A stretch of 64,000 nt of DNA from Desulforhopalus sp. IMCC35007. Lineage in GTDB: Bacteria > Desulfobacterota > Desulfobulbia > Desulfobulbales > Desulfocapsaceae. The DNA lies in NCBI RefSeq assembly GCF_005116575.1, contig NZ_SWCN01000012.1, positions 62,001-126,000 of the forward strand, written 5' to 3'. Under the pieces are notes generated by a model that saw only the letters and a program-made list of their open reading frames with translations, was not told where the DNA came from and made no database searches. The position numbers and the translations under genes were made by a program. Positions within the stretch are counted from its first letter, which is position 1; each line of letters opens with the position of its first letter. Shown here piece after piece: positions 55,091 to 64,000 of this stretch.

Positions 55091-55105
55091 TGGCACAGCC
55101 CTTGC
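55091..55105 (+). promoter_or_regulatory. Sigma-54 promoter of nifE
   Basis: TGGCACAGCCCTTGC has the invariant GG and GC at correct spacing and differs from the nifH promoter at one of 15 positions. The predicted start site is near 55117, about 40 bases before the nifE ATG. Confidence 0.93.
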
Positions 55106-55155
55106 TCTTAACAGGTAGCAGTTAAGATAAACAGATTTCCTAAAGGACTAATGAC

Positions 55156-56508
55156 ATGAGCTCTGCAGCCTTACTCAAAAATCGATCAAAACAAATCCAC
55201 GTCAAAGGCAGTGCCCCTTTTGAGCTGGATTGTAATAAAGAGAGCCTCGCTGGGGCGGTCAGCCAGAGAGCCTGCGTTTTTTGTGGTTCCCGTGTTGTAC
55301 TCTACCCCATTGCCGACGCCCTCCATCTTGTACATGGCCCTATCGGCTGCGCAGTCTATACCTGGGATATCCGGGGAGCACTCTCCTCCGGCCCTGAGTT
55401 ACACCGTCTTTCGTTTTCCACCGACCTCCAGGAGATTGATGTCATCTTTGGTGGTGAAAAAAAACTGGCCAAAGCACTCGATGAACTTATTGACCTGCAT
55501 AAACCCAAAGCGGCCTTTGTCTATTCGACCTGTATCGTCGGCCTCATAGGAGACGACCTTGAAGCAGTCTGCAAGAAAGCTTCGAAAGAAAAAGGGATTC
55601 CTGTTCTTCCCGTACAGTCCGAGGGCTTCAAAGGCAATAAGCGGGCAGGATATGAGGCTGCCTGTAACGCAATGTCACGGCTCGTTGGAACAGGTGACAC
55701 CAGTGGCATCTCGAAGTATTCGATTAATATTCTGGGAGACTTTAACCTCGCAGGGGAGATCTGGCTGATCCGGGAATATTTTGAAAGAATTGGTGTGCAA
55801 CCCGTGGCAAACATCACAGGAGACGGACGGGTTGCCGATATCCAGCGCTGCCATGGAGCCGCACTCAATGTTGTACAGTGCTCAGGAGCCACCATGGATC
55901 TCGCAAACATGCTTGAGAAAAACTACGGTATCCCTTCACTCCGGGTGTCCTATTTCGGCATCGAGGACATGGCCGAAGCACTTTATGCAGTCGCCCGCCA
56001 TTTTGGTGACCCCGAAATGCTGGACAAAGCCCGCCAGCTGGTAAAAGAAGAGATTCAGGAACTCATGCCTGAACTGGCAAAATACAAAAAGGCCCTGTCT
56101 GGCAAAAAAGCGGCGATCTATGTCGGTGGTGCCTTTAAGGCCTTCTCCCTGGTCAAGGCCTTCAGACTCATCGGGATGGATGTCGTCATGGTCGGCTCCC
56201 AGACCGGCACAAAAGAAGACTATATCGAGCTCGAAGAAGTAACAGATGAAGGGACCATCATTGTTGACGACTCAAATCCTCTGGAACTTTCCAGTTTCTT
56301 AAAAGAAAAAGACGTCGATCTTTTTGTCGGCGGGGTAAAGGAACGCCCTATTGCCTATAAGCTCGGAGTTGCTTTCTGTGATCACAACCATGAAAGAAAA
56401 GAGATGCTCGCAGGATTTAAAGGCATGATCAATTTCGCCCGTGAAGTTTATGGCTCTGTCATGAGTCCGGTCTGGCAGTTTGTGCCCCGCAGAAAAGAGG
56501 AGAAATAA
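55156..56508 (+). CDS. nifE: NifE, FeMo-cofactor assembly scaffold
   Basis: 450 residues homologous to NifD. The N-terminal QRACVFCGSRVVLYP (near 33) and HGPIGCAVYTWDIR are typical of NifE, as are YSTCIVGLIGDDLE (near 125) and LPVQSEGFKG. NifEN receives NifB-co and matures it to FeMo-cofactor. AAGGA precedes the ATG by 8 bases. It is the first gene of nif block 2, 40 bp after the predicted transcription start. The next gene starts 1 bp after its stop. Confidence 0.95.
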   Translation: MSSAALLKNRSKQIHVKGSAPFELDCNKESLAGAVSQRACVFCGSRVVLYPIADALHLVHGPIGCAVYTWDIRGALSSGPELHRLSFSTDLQEIDVIFGGEKKLAKALDELIDLHKPKAAFVYSTCIVGLIGDDLEAVCKKASKEKGIPVLPVQSEGFKGNKRAGYEAACNAMSRLVGTGDTSGISKYSINILGDFNLAGEIWLIREYFERIGVQPVANITGDGRVADIQRCHGAALNVVQCSGATMDLANMLEKNYGIPSLRVSYFGIEDMAEALYAVARHFGDPEMLDKARQLVKEEIQELMPELAKYKKALSGKKAAIYVGGAFKAFSLVKAFRLIGMDVVMVGSQTGTKEDYIELEEVTDEGTIIVDDSNPLELSSFLKEKDVDLFVGGVKERPIAYKLGVAFCDHNHERKEMLAGFKGMINFAREVYGSVMSPVWQFVPRRKEEK

Positions 56509-56509
56509 A

Positions 56510-57862
56510 ATGACAACAATGACAAACTACACGGCAACCACGAACGCCTGCAAACTCTGCAAGCCCCTGGGCGCCTCCCTTGCTTTTAGAGGCATTGAAG
56601 ATTGTGTACCTTTTCTCCACGGCTCTCAAGGGTGTGCCACCTATATGCGCCGGTACATCATCAGCCATTTCAACGAACCAATTGATATCGCATCCTCTTC
56701 TTTGGGGGAAAAAAACGCGATCTACGGGGGAGGTGCAAACCTTAAACTCGGGCTGCAAAATGTTACCACTAAATATACCCCAAAACTCATCGGGGTTGCG
56801 ACCACCTGTCTGACCGAGACCATCGGCGACGACGTGCCAATGCTGCTCCATGAATATCACAAGGAATTTGGTTCGGAAGACTCCCCACTGGTCGTAAGCG
56901 TATCCACTCCCAGCTATGCCGGCACCCATATGGAAGGGTTCACTGCGGCCATTACCGCGGTGGTAGATCAGCTTTCAACGAAAACGGAGCCAAATGGAAC
57001 GTTTAATATATTCAGCGGGTTTATCTCGACGGCTGACATCAGATATCTGAAAGAGGTCTGCAATGATTTTCAAATCAAGGCAACCCTTATTCCCGACTAT
57101 TCGGACACCCTGGATGGACCTGCTCTCAACGATTATCCCCTCATCCCTAAAGGTGGCACTCCCCTGGAGGCCATTAAAGCCATGGGCGGCGCCGAAGCCT
57201 CAGTTGAACTCGGCTGGACCTTTCCCGAGAATACTGGAGGCAATGTCCTGAAGAAAAAATTCGGTACCGAACTTTATCAGCTCGGTCATCCAATGGGGAT
57301 TCGGGCAAGCGATGCTTTTTTTGAGCTTCTGGCCGAACTGACAGGCAGGGAAATTCCTGATAAATACACAGCCGCCAGGGGACGCTTAATCGACAGTATG
57401 GTGGATGGACATAAATATATCTTCGGAAAACGGGCGGTGGTCTACGGAGAAGAAGATCTCGTCATTGGCATCACCGGATTTCTAGCCGAGATTGGAATCC
57501 ACCCAATACTCTGCGCCTCCGGGGGAAAAAGTGGCCGGTTTGAAGAAAAAGTCAAAGAGGTACTGGAGGGACTCAATTGTGAACTGCCCCTTGTCAAAGA
57601 AGATGTCGATTTTTATGACATTGAGGCCATGGCAAAGGAACTTGGTACTGACATCGTAATCGGCCACTCCAAGGGCTATGCCTTTGCCAGAAGAGAAAAC
57701 CTGCCCATGGTACGTGTGGGTTTTCCCATCCATGACCGAATTGGTGGCCAACGGATTCTGCACCTCGGCTATCAGGGAGCGCAAAACCTTTTTGACCAGA
57801 TAACCAATACAATTATTGAAAAGAAACAGAACGACTCATCGGTGGGTTACAGCTACATGTGA
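56510..57862 (+). CDS. nifN: NifN, FeMo-cofactor assembly scaffold
   Basis: 450 residues homologous to NifK: NACKLCKPLGASLAF (near 14), HGSQGCATYMRRY and TTCLTETIGDDVP. It is the beta-type partner of NifE. ATG at 56510 follows AGAGGAG and lies 1 bp after the nifE stop. An upstream in-frame start at 56480 overlaps nifE and is less likely. nifB follows 33 bp later. Confidence 0.95.
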   Translation: MTTMTNYTATTNACKLCKPLGASLAFRGIEDCVPFLHGSQGCATYMRRYIISHFNEPIDIASSSLGEKNAIYGGGANLKLGLQNVTTKYTPKLIGVATTCLTETIGDDVPMLLHEYHKEFGSEDSPLVVSVSTPSYAGTHMEGFTAAITAVVDQLSTKTEPNGTFNIFSGFISTADIRYLKEVCNDFQIKATLIPDYSDTLDGPALNDYPLIPKGGTPLEAIKAMGGAEASVELGWTFPENTGGNVLKKKFGTELYQLGHPMGIRASDAFFELLAELTGREIPDKYTAARGRLIDSMVDGHKYIFGKRAVVYGEEDLVIGITGFLAEIGIHPILCASGGKSGRFEEKVKEVLEGLNCELPLVKEDVDFYDIEAMAKELGTDIVIGHSKGYAFARRENLPMVRVGFPIHDRIGGQRILHLGYQGAQNLFDQITNTIIEKKQNDSSVGYSYM

Positions 57863-57895
57863 CAGGCAAACCACATTACTTCTTGAGGATTGATC

Positions 57896-59173
57896 ATGAC
57901 AACTAGAACAACCAGAGACCTGAAACAACATCCATGCTTTAACGCCGATGCCAAGGGTAAATTCGGCCGTGTACACCTTCCGGTGGCGCCAAAGTGCAAT
58001 ATTAAATGCAATTTTTGCGACCGTAAATACGACTGTGTCAACGAATCACGCCCTGGCGTCACATCCACCCTGCTCTCCCCTGAACAGGCAGGAATCTATA
58101 TGGACAAGGTTCTCGAGAAAGAGCCCCGCATTACCGTCGCAGGCATCGCAGGTCCTGGAGATCCCTTTGCAAATGGTCCGGAAACCATTGCCACAATGCG
58201 CAACATCCGCAAAAACCATCCGGAAACCATCCTTTGTCTCTCCTCAAACGGTATGGGAATAGCTCCCTACATCGACGCTATCGCAGAAATTGAAGTCTCC
58301 CATGTGACGATTACCGTTTGTGCTGTTGATCCAGAAATCGGTCAGAAAATTTATGCCTGGGTACAGGACGGCAAGGTAATCTATAAAGGTCTACAGGGAG
58401 CAAAGCTGCTTTTATCAAGGCAGGTCGAGGCCATAAAAAAGCTTAAAGAACATGGCATTACCGTTAAGATTAACTGCATTGTCATCCCAGGAATAAACGA
58501 CCATCACATTGAAGATATTGCCATAAAAATGAAAGAGCTCGGCGCAGACCTTTTTAATGCCATGGCACTTTTCCCCAACGTAAACACGCCTTTTGGTAGT
58601 ATTGAACAACCAACCAAGGAAAAAATGGAGGAACTCCGGGCAACAGCTGAAAAATATCTGCCACAGATGCGTCACTGCACCAGATGCCGTGCCGATGCGG
58701 TCGGACTTTTAGGCGATGACCGAACAGAAGAATTCAGAAGCTGCCTGAGTTCATGTTCCACCATTAAGCCAATGGCTCCGGAAAAACGCGCCTACGTCGC
58801 AGTCGCTTCAGAAGAAGGTGTTCTCATCAATCAACACTTAGGTGAATGTAGATCCTTTGAGATCTGGGAACAAAAAGCTGACGGCTATCAGAAGGTTGAA
58901 GAGCGCAGGGCACCGGACACCGGAGGTGGGATCAAGCGCTGGCATAAACTTGCTAAGATTCTAGGGGATTGCAGAGCGGTTCTTATCAGCGGGATTGGTG
59001 AGACGCCCTATGACATTCTTCTTAAAGCCGGAATACAGCCCGTTGAAGCGGCCGGCTTTATTGAAGAAGGCCTGGAAACAGTTTATGAAAACAAAAAAAC
59101 CACCATACTCAAAGGACGCCGTGTTCCGTGCTCTGAGGGGAAATGTTCCGGATCCGGAGGAGGATGTGGCTGA
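57896..59173 (+). CDS. nifB: NifB, radical-SAM NifB-co synthase with NifX-like domain
   Basis: 425 residues. The radical-SAM motif CNIKCNFC follows VHLPVAP (near 29-42). GPGDP (near 82), the Cys in TVCAVDPEIG and the CTRCRAD motif (near 260) are all present, as needed for the accessory [4Fe-4S] clusters. The C-terminal NifX-like domain (about 300-400) and a Cys/Gly-rich tail (CSEGKCSGSGGGCG) follow. It makes the 8Fe precursor of FeMo-cofactor. ATG at 57896 has GAGGA 6 bases upstream. Confidence 0.96.
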   Translation: MTTRTTRDLKQHPCFNADAKGKFGRVHLPVAPKCNIKCNFCDRKYDCVNESRPGVTSTLLSPEQAGIYMDKVLEKEPRITVAGIAGPGDPFANGPETIATMRNIRKNHPETILCLSSNGMGIAPYIDAIAEIEVSHVTITVCAVDPEIGQKIYAWVQDGKVIYKGLQGAKLLLSRQVEAIKKLKEHGITVKINCIVIPGINDHHIEDIAIKMKELGADLFNAMALFPNVNTPFGSIEQPTKEKMEELRATAEKYLPQMRHCTRCRADAVGLLGDDRTEEFRSCLSSCSTIKPMAPEKRAYVAVASEEGVLINQHLGECRSFEIWEQKADGYQKVEERRAPDTGGGIKRWHKLAKILGDCRAVLISGIGETPYDILLKAGIQPVEAAGFIEEGLETVYENKKTTILKGRRVPCSEGKCSGSGGGCG

Positions 59174-59206
59174 GAACTGCCTGTTGTAAGTCTGCACACT
59201 TACCAG

Positions 59207-59240
59207 AAAAGGCAGGAGCCTTGAAAGCTCCTGCCTTTTT
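59207..59240 (+). terminator. Rho-independent terminator after nifB
   Basis: AAAAGGCAGGAGC pairs with GCTCCTGCCTTTT across a 7-base loop, ending in TTTTT. It lies 33 bp after the nifB stop and closes nif block 2. It may also serve eno on the other strand. Confidence 0.88.
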
Positions 59241-59311
59241 AATCAGCGGCTGAAAAATATAATTTCCACTACTTTTTAGCTTGCGAATTTTTCAAGAAAA
59301 AACTCGGCCGC

Positions 59312-60649
<1,338 letters not shown>

Positions 60650-60780
60650 TTACCTGAATGCTTTCCAAACTTCTTAACAGTTTACACATAAAAATCGTTA
60701 GAGCCTGAACAAAACATCGCCATAAAATAATTACGATTACGACAAATGGAAATGTGAAAAAGAGACTCTTACGATTATTC

Positions 60781-61404
60781 CTAACCCATGGAGACAACTT
60801 TATCGGCAAGCTGCGTCGCCATGACAATATCGAGCATATTTGTGGTGCCCCCTACCTTCTTTTCTGCGGCAAGACCAAAATGATCAAGGCAGGTACCACA
60901 GGCAAGAACAATTACTCCTGACTTTTCATACTCCTGTATCTCTTTGAGAACCGGTGAAGAAGCCGTGGTGAGTCTCACCCCGCCATTGACAAAGATGAGC
61001 TGCCACAGCTCCGGCCCCATCTCTTTGATGGTTTTCAGATAACTGATCATCAATTTTTCGCCCAGGACATCATCCCCTGAACCAAGGGTATTGCTGGTAA
61101 CCAGAACCAGAATCTTCCGTGGCTCTGGGGCATCCTTCTCTCCAGATTTTGTTTTTTTTGCAGGCTCTGCAGCGCCGCCTCCTGCGGCCTTGCCTCCAGT
61201 CGCATGAATATGAAATCGACCATTATCCTCCGCCTGTTGCACCTGATAACCTCTCGTTCCCAGAAAGCGGGAGACATTTTCAGCAGAACCGGGATTATCC
61301 ACAACAACTGTTAATTCAGCCTCCGGATTCTGTTCCACAGCATCTTTCACCAGCAGAACAGGTGCCGGACAGGCAAGGCCACATGCATCAATCAATTTTG
61401 CCAT
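60781..61404 (-). CDS. yedF: YedF, selenium-metabolism protein (TusA-DsrE fusion)
   Basis: 207 residues. An N-terminal TusA-like domain with DACGLACPAPVLL (the CPxP signature) is joined to a C-terminal DsrE-like domain (about 95-200; VLVTSNTLGSGDD, VLACGTCLDHFGL). YedF is found next to selD in many bacteria and is thought to handle selenium, although its activity is not settled. It lies 68 bp after selD on the same strand. Confidence 0.9.
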   Translation of the reverse strand: MAKLIDACGLACPAPVLLVKDAVEQNPEAELTVVVDNPGSAENVSRFLGTRGYQVQQAEDNGRFHIHATGGKAAGGGAAEPAKKTKSGEKDAPEPRKILVLVTSNTLGSGDDVLGEKLMISYLKTIKEMGPELWQLIFVNGGVRLTTASSPVLKEIQEYEKSGVIVLACGTCLDHFGLAAEKKVGGTTNMLDIVMATQLADKVVSMG

Positions 61405-61472
61405 TTTCTTATCCTTTTTTAAAAATCATAACAGTACTCTCTCATCAGATACTGCTCCAAACTCCAGATGAT

Positions 61473-62519
61473 TTAAACAAGCCGTATCATGCCGGCTGGA
61501 GTGGTTGTCACGTAGCCGATCCATGCCGCTTCACTCACTCCATTTTCCTGCAATCTCTTGATGAGCTCTGGGACGTCTTTTTCCCCACAGCCGATCAACA
61601 AGCCACCTGATGTCTGTGGATCAAAGAGTATATCGCGCATAACCGGGTCAAAACCATCGGCAGCCAAAACCATCTCCTGCCTGAACATGCGATTCTTGTG
61701 AGCACCAACAGGTACAAAGCCCATGGAGGCAAATTCCACCGCTTCTGCGATAACCGGAACCCTGGCGGATTCGATCGTCACCCCGACTGCAGTACCTGCT
61801 ATCATTTCAGCAATATGGCCAAGAAGCCCAAATCCTGTAATATCCGTACAGGCCGACACCTGAAACTGCAACATAATCTCAGCCGCCCGTCGGTTCAGGG
61901 TGGCCATGAGATGGGTCACCCTGCGGGTGGTCTCAGCCGAAGCCAGGCCACCTTTAATGGCGGTGTTGACGATCCCGGTCCCCAGAGGTTTGGTCAGCAC
62001 CAGGCAGTCTCCAACCCTGAAGCCCTGATTGGCAAGGATTCGCCGGGGATGAACATAACCGGTTACAGATAAACCGTATTTGAGTTCATCATCTTCTATA
62101 CTGTGTCCACCCAGAAGAACCGTATTTGCCTCCCGTAAAACAGCAGCGCCTCCAGACAGCATTTCCCGCAATCCTTCCTTACCCATTTTCTCCATGGGCC
62201 AGGCCACAATATTCATCGCTGTCTGAGGAGTTCCCCCCATGGCGTACACATCAGAGAGTGCGTTGGCTGCGGCAATACGGCCGAAATCATAAGGATCATC
62301 CACAATGGGCGTAAAAAAGTCTAAAGTCTGAATCAGCGCGAGTTCATCCGACACCTTATAGACACCGGCATCATCTCCAGTTGCAAGGCCCACCAAAACA
62401 TTTTCATTTGTTGGAAAATCAATTCCTTTTAAAGCCTGCTCCAGGTCCCCCGGAGAAATTTTGGAGGCTCAACCGCCTCCCTTTACGCAGGCTGTAAGTC
62501 GTTGTGACAAATTACTCAT
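61473..62519 (-). CDS. selD: Selenophosphate synthase SelD, itself a selenoprotein
   Basis: 348 residues when the in-frame TGA at 62471-62469 is read as selenocysteine (residue 17). Upstream of the TGA the frame gives MSNLSQRLTACVKGGG, and after it ASKISPGDLE, the known SelD active-site motif with Sec or Cys. The rest carries GDDAGVY, DFFTPIVDDPYDFGRI and the C-terminal DPQTSGGLL. It makes selenophosphate from selenide and ATP. A GAGG site precedes ATG at 62519. Without the Sec reading the protein would lose its first 41 residues. Confidence 0.93.
62434..62471 (-). other. SelD UGA codon and candidate SECIS hairpin
   Basis: Immediately 3' of the TGA, GCCT...AGGC and CCA...TGG pairs, with an apical TCC-GGG-GGA, can form a stem-loop of about 35 bases. 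Its position matches bacterial SECIS elements, which lie just downstream of the UGA. The fold was done by eye. Confidence 0.6.
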
Positions 62520-62727
62520 TATTTCCTCTAGACAATGGACAAAGCACCTCTTGCGCCCTGTACCTATGTATCTTCCCACAGAATGGACAAGGTTGATGTA
62601 ACAGGATCATACCGTTCAACTCCCGACCACCTTCTGTGGATTCTGTTATTGTGTGCCCTTGTTCAAGAGAATAGTCTTCAGAGCCAAAGACCTCTTTTGT
62701 TACAGGGCAGGTGAAATACAATTCCAT
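62512..62727 (-). CDS. Small cysteine-containing protein coupled to selD
   Basis: 71 residues with CPVTKEVF near the start and CPFCGKIHRY near residue 47, a possible zinc-ribbon half. The stop overlaps the selD start by 8 bases, so they are probably translated together. It lies 8 bp after the HhH gene stop. I do not recognise the family, and a role in selenium handling is only suggested by position. Confidence 0.65.
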   Translation of the reverse strand: MELYFTCPVTKEVFGSEDYSLEQGHTITESTEGGRELNGMILLHQPCPFCGKIHRYRAQEVLCPLSRGNNE

Positions 62728-62735
62728 GACAGGCC

Positions 62736-63197
62736 TTAGTTGGATTTCTTCTTTCCTGACTCTTTATCTTTTTTCTTCTTTTTTTTCTTTTTCTTCTTCT
62801 TTTCGCCTTCTACACCCTCTGCGCCACTCTCCTTCTTTTTCCCTTTTTTACGGCTTTTACTCTTCTTGATCAAGGTTGGGTCAAATGCTTTGGGACCGGG
62901 AGACTTCTTTTTTGCTTTTTTCTTTTTCTTGATTTTCTTCTCCGTCACCTGTTCTTCTTTCACCTCTGCCTCGAAGGTTGGCTGAAGGTCCTGTTCCTGA
63001 CTGAGGTCCGTGACGGCTACAAGGGCGCGGGCGGAAGCAATAACTTTTTCAGCCCTGGATTGCCCAAAGCCTTTAATTTTCATCAGATCCTCTTTTGGGG
63101 CGGCGGCCAGGGCTTCGGCACTTTCAAAACCATTTTCAACGAGGATTTCTGCAGTGTGGGCACCAATTCCAGAAACGGCGGTGATGGGGATAGCCAT
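62736..63197 (-). CDS. Helix-hairpin-helix protein with poly-lysine tail
   Basis: 153 residues. The N-terminal half (1-70) has two HhH motifs (ITAVSGIGAHTAEILVENG and LMKIKGFGQSRAEKVI) like those in DNA-binding repair proteins. The C-terminal half is disordered and very basic, with a run of eleven lysines near residue 135. It probably binds DNA or RNA without sequence specificity. ATG at 63197 has GGAGAGG upstream; an earlier start at 63305 is not supported. Confidence 0.75.
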   Translation of the reverse strand: MAIPITAVSGIGAHTAEILVENGFESAEALAAAPKEDLMKIKGFGQSRAEKVIASARALVAVTDLSQEQDLQPTFEAEVKEEQVTEKKIKKKKKAKKKSPGPKAFDPTLIKKSKSRKKGKKKESGAEGVEGEKKKKKKKKKKKDKESGKKKSN

Positions 63198-63624
63198 GTA
63201 ACCTCTCCTTCTTGCGTAGATACGTAACAACTCGCTCATATTTTCAAACACTCCCTTCTTGGAACAATGCTTCCGGGACTGCTGAACCTGGCCTTTTCCC
63301 TGCAAGAACAGACAGAGCCTGCAGGTACTCCCTCAAAGTTCGTGAGCAACAATATAGCACAGAAGCTCGATGATACAACTCAACAGTAAGAAATCATGGT
63401 TAAAAAAGTATAAACTCTTACAGATATCAGCCTGATAAAAAGCTTCTTTTCCCAGAAACACAACGTACGTCTCAACTCCATCAGTAACTGACGGAAACAC
63501 AAAAGCAACACCTTCCTCACATTCCTAAAGCTTCCTTGACAAATCCGCCTTCTCTTTCTAAACTCAACGCCTTATTAGATACTTGTTTTTCCTTTAGTTT
63601 TTGATTTTTTTTACAGGGCCTGGC
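63198..63624. other. Divergent intergenic region
   Basis: About 430 bp between the minus-strand HhH gene and the plus-strand lipase-like gene. It is A/T-rich toward 63600 and should carry both promoters. No further feature was recognised. Confidence 0.45.
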
Positions 63625-64000
63625 ATGTTGTATAGTTACGAATGGAAAAAAGTATTCAATCCAGGAGACGCTGAAGACTTTTTCCAGAATAATCCCAGCA
63701 GAGATTTTGAACCACAAAGCACACATTTTAGTAAGACCAACGCATGGTGGTTGTCCGAATTCTCACGTCTTATATATGCAAGGGGACAAGAAGGGGCGGA
63801 TGAAACGGTGGTTCGAAATCATTTTTTACATCGTCTGGGCCTGAAAGAACGCTGGTTCTTTAATGGCAGATACCTGCAATGTGCAATTATTACAGTTAGC
63901 TCCAACCAAACCGCACCTTTTTCCGTGCTCGTTTTCAGAGGTACGGCAGGCACAATTACCAACTGGCTGTACAACCTCAATGTCACCCTGTCGCCCTGGC
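63625..64000 (+). CDS. Lipase class 3-like protein, 5' part (partial)
   Basis: 125 residues are visible before the window ends. The pattern WWLSEFSRLIYARG, then FSVLVFRGTAGTITNWLYNL resembles the N-terminal part of class 3 lipases (.VVAFRGT...NWL.N). The catalytic GHSLG motif would lie beyond the edge, so activity is not proven. ATG at 63625 is the first in frame after an upstream stop. Confidence 0.6.
   Translation, partial: MLYSYEWKKVFNPGDAEDFFQNNPSRDFEPQSTHFSKTNAWWLSEFSRLIYARGQEGADETVVRNHFLHRLGLKERWFFNGRYLQCAIITVSSNQTAPFSVLVFRGTAGTITNWLYNLNVTLSPW

Overview
This 64 kb window looks like chromosome from an anaerobic, probably sulfate-reducing or sulfur-disproportionating Desulfobacterota bacterium, plausibly of the Desulfobulbales. 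This is inferred from the nitrogenase type (nifH-nifI1-nifI2-nifD-nifK order, a long NifD and a short NifK as in clostridia and sulfate reducers), a selenocysteine-containing SelD beside YedF, and the general gene content. No rRNA or tRNA gene was recognised.

Layout. (1) 1-12.5 kb holds ordinary chromosomal genes: the holA end, clpS-clpA, a HIT protein, rmuC, an acyl ligase, an amino-acid ABC importer without its ATPase, an MFS carrier, nikR and a PHP phosphatase. (2) 12.5-22.6 kb is nif block 1. nifA is divergent from a sigma-54-driven nifH-I1-I2-D-K run. The run continues into an intact NifB paralogue that has lost every recognisable iron-sulfur cysteine motif, a thioredoxin-fold [2Fe-2S] ferredoxin, a GNAT protein and three small proteins of unknown function. 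(3) 23.0-26.1 kb is a GtrB/GtrA/membrane glycosyltransferase cassette. (4) 26.1-34.3 kb is an accessory zone with attC-like integron sites, cassette-like minus-strand genes (ClpP-like, HEPN-like, RES), a CsgG-like lipoprotein, a 47-residue protein that is about 60% lysine, and decayed remnants of thiolase, CoA-transferase, GAPDH and a PAS sensor. (5) 34.3-46.3 kb holds a LarA-family protein, a CPA2 antiporter, a SulP-STAS-cNMP fusion, and a FapA-like/CBS/methyltransferase/Cache-HAMP/DUF4388-like run. (6) 46.4-53.1 kb is a second accessory zone in which every gene reads on the minus strand and several are followed by attC-like palindromes. With no integrase visible, it resembles a CALIN (attC cluster lacking an integrase). 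(7) 53.3-59.2 kb holds an orphan histidine kinase divergent from nif block 2 (nifE-nifN-nifB), whose sigma-54 promoter is nearly identical to that of nifH. (8) 59.3-64 kb holds eno, yedF, selD (read through an in-frame UGA), a small cysteine protein, an HhH protein with a poly-lysine tail, and the start of a lipase-like gene.

How it works together. NifA, acting with sigma-54, probably drives both nif blocks. NifH/D/K form the nitrogenase, NifI1/NifI2 switch it off post-translationally when ammonium is present, and NifB/E/N build the cofactor. The dead NifB-like protein and the small genes behind it are the best candidates here for an undescribed nitrogenase accessory module.
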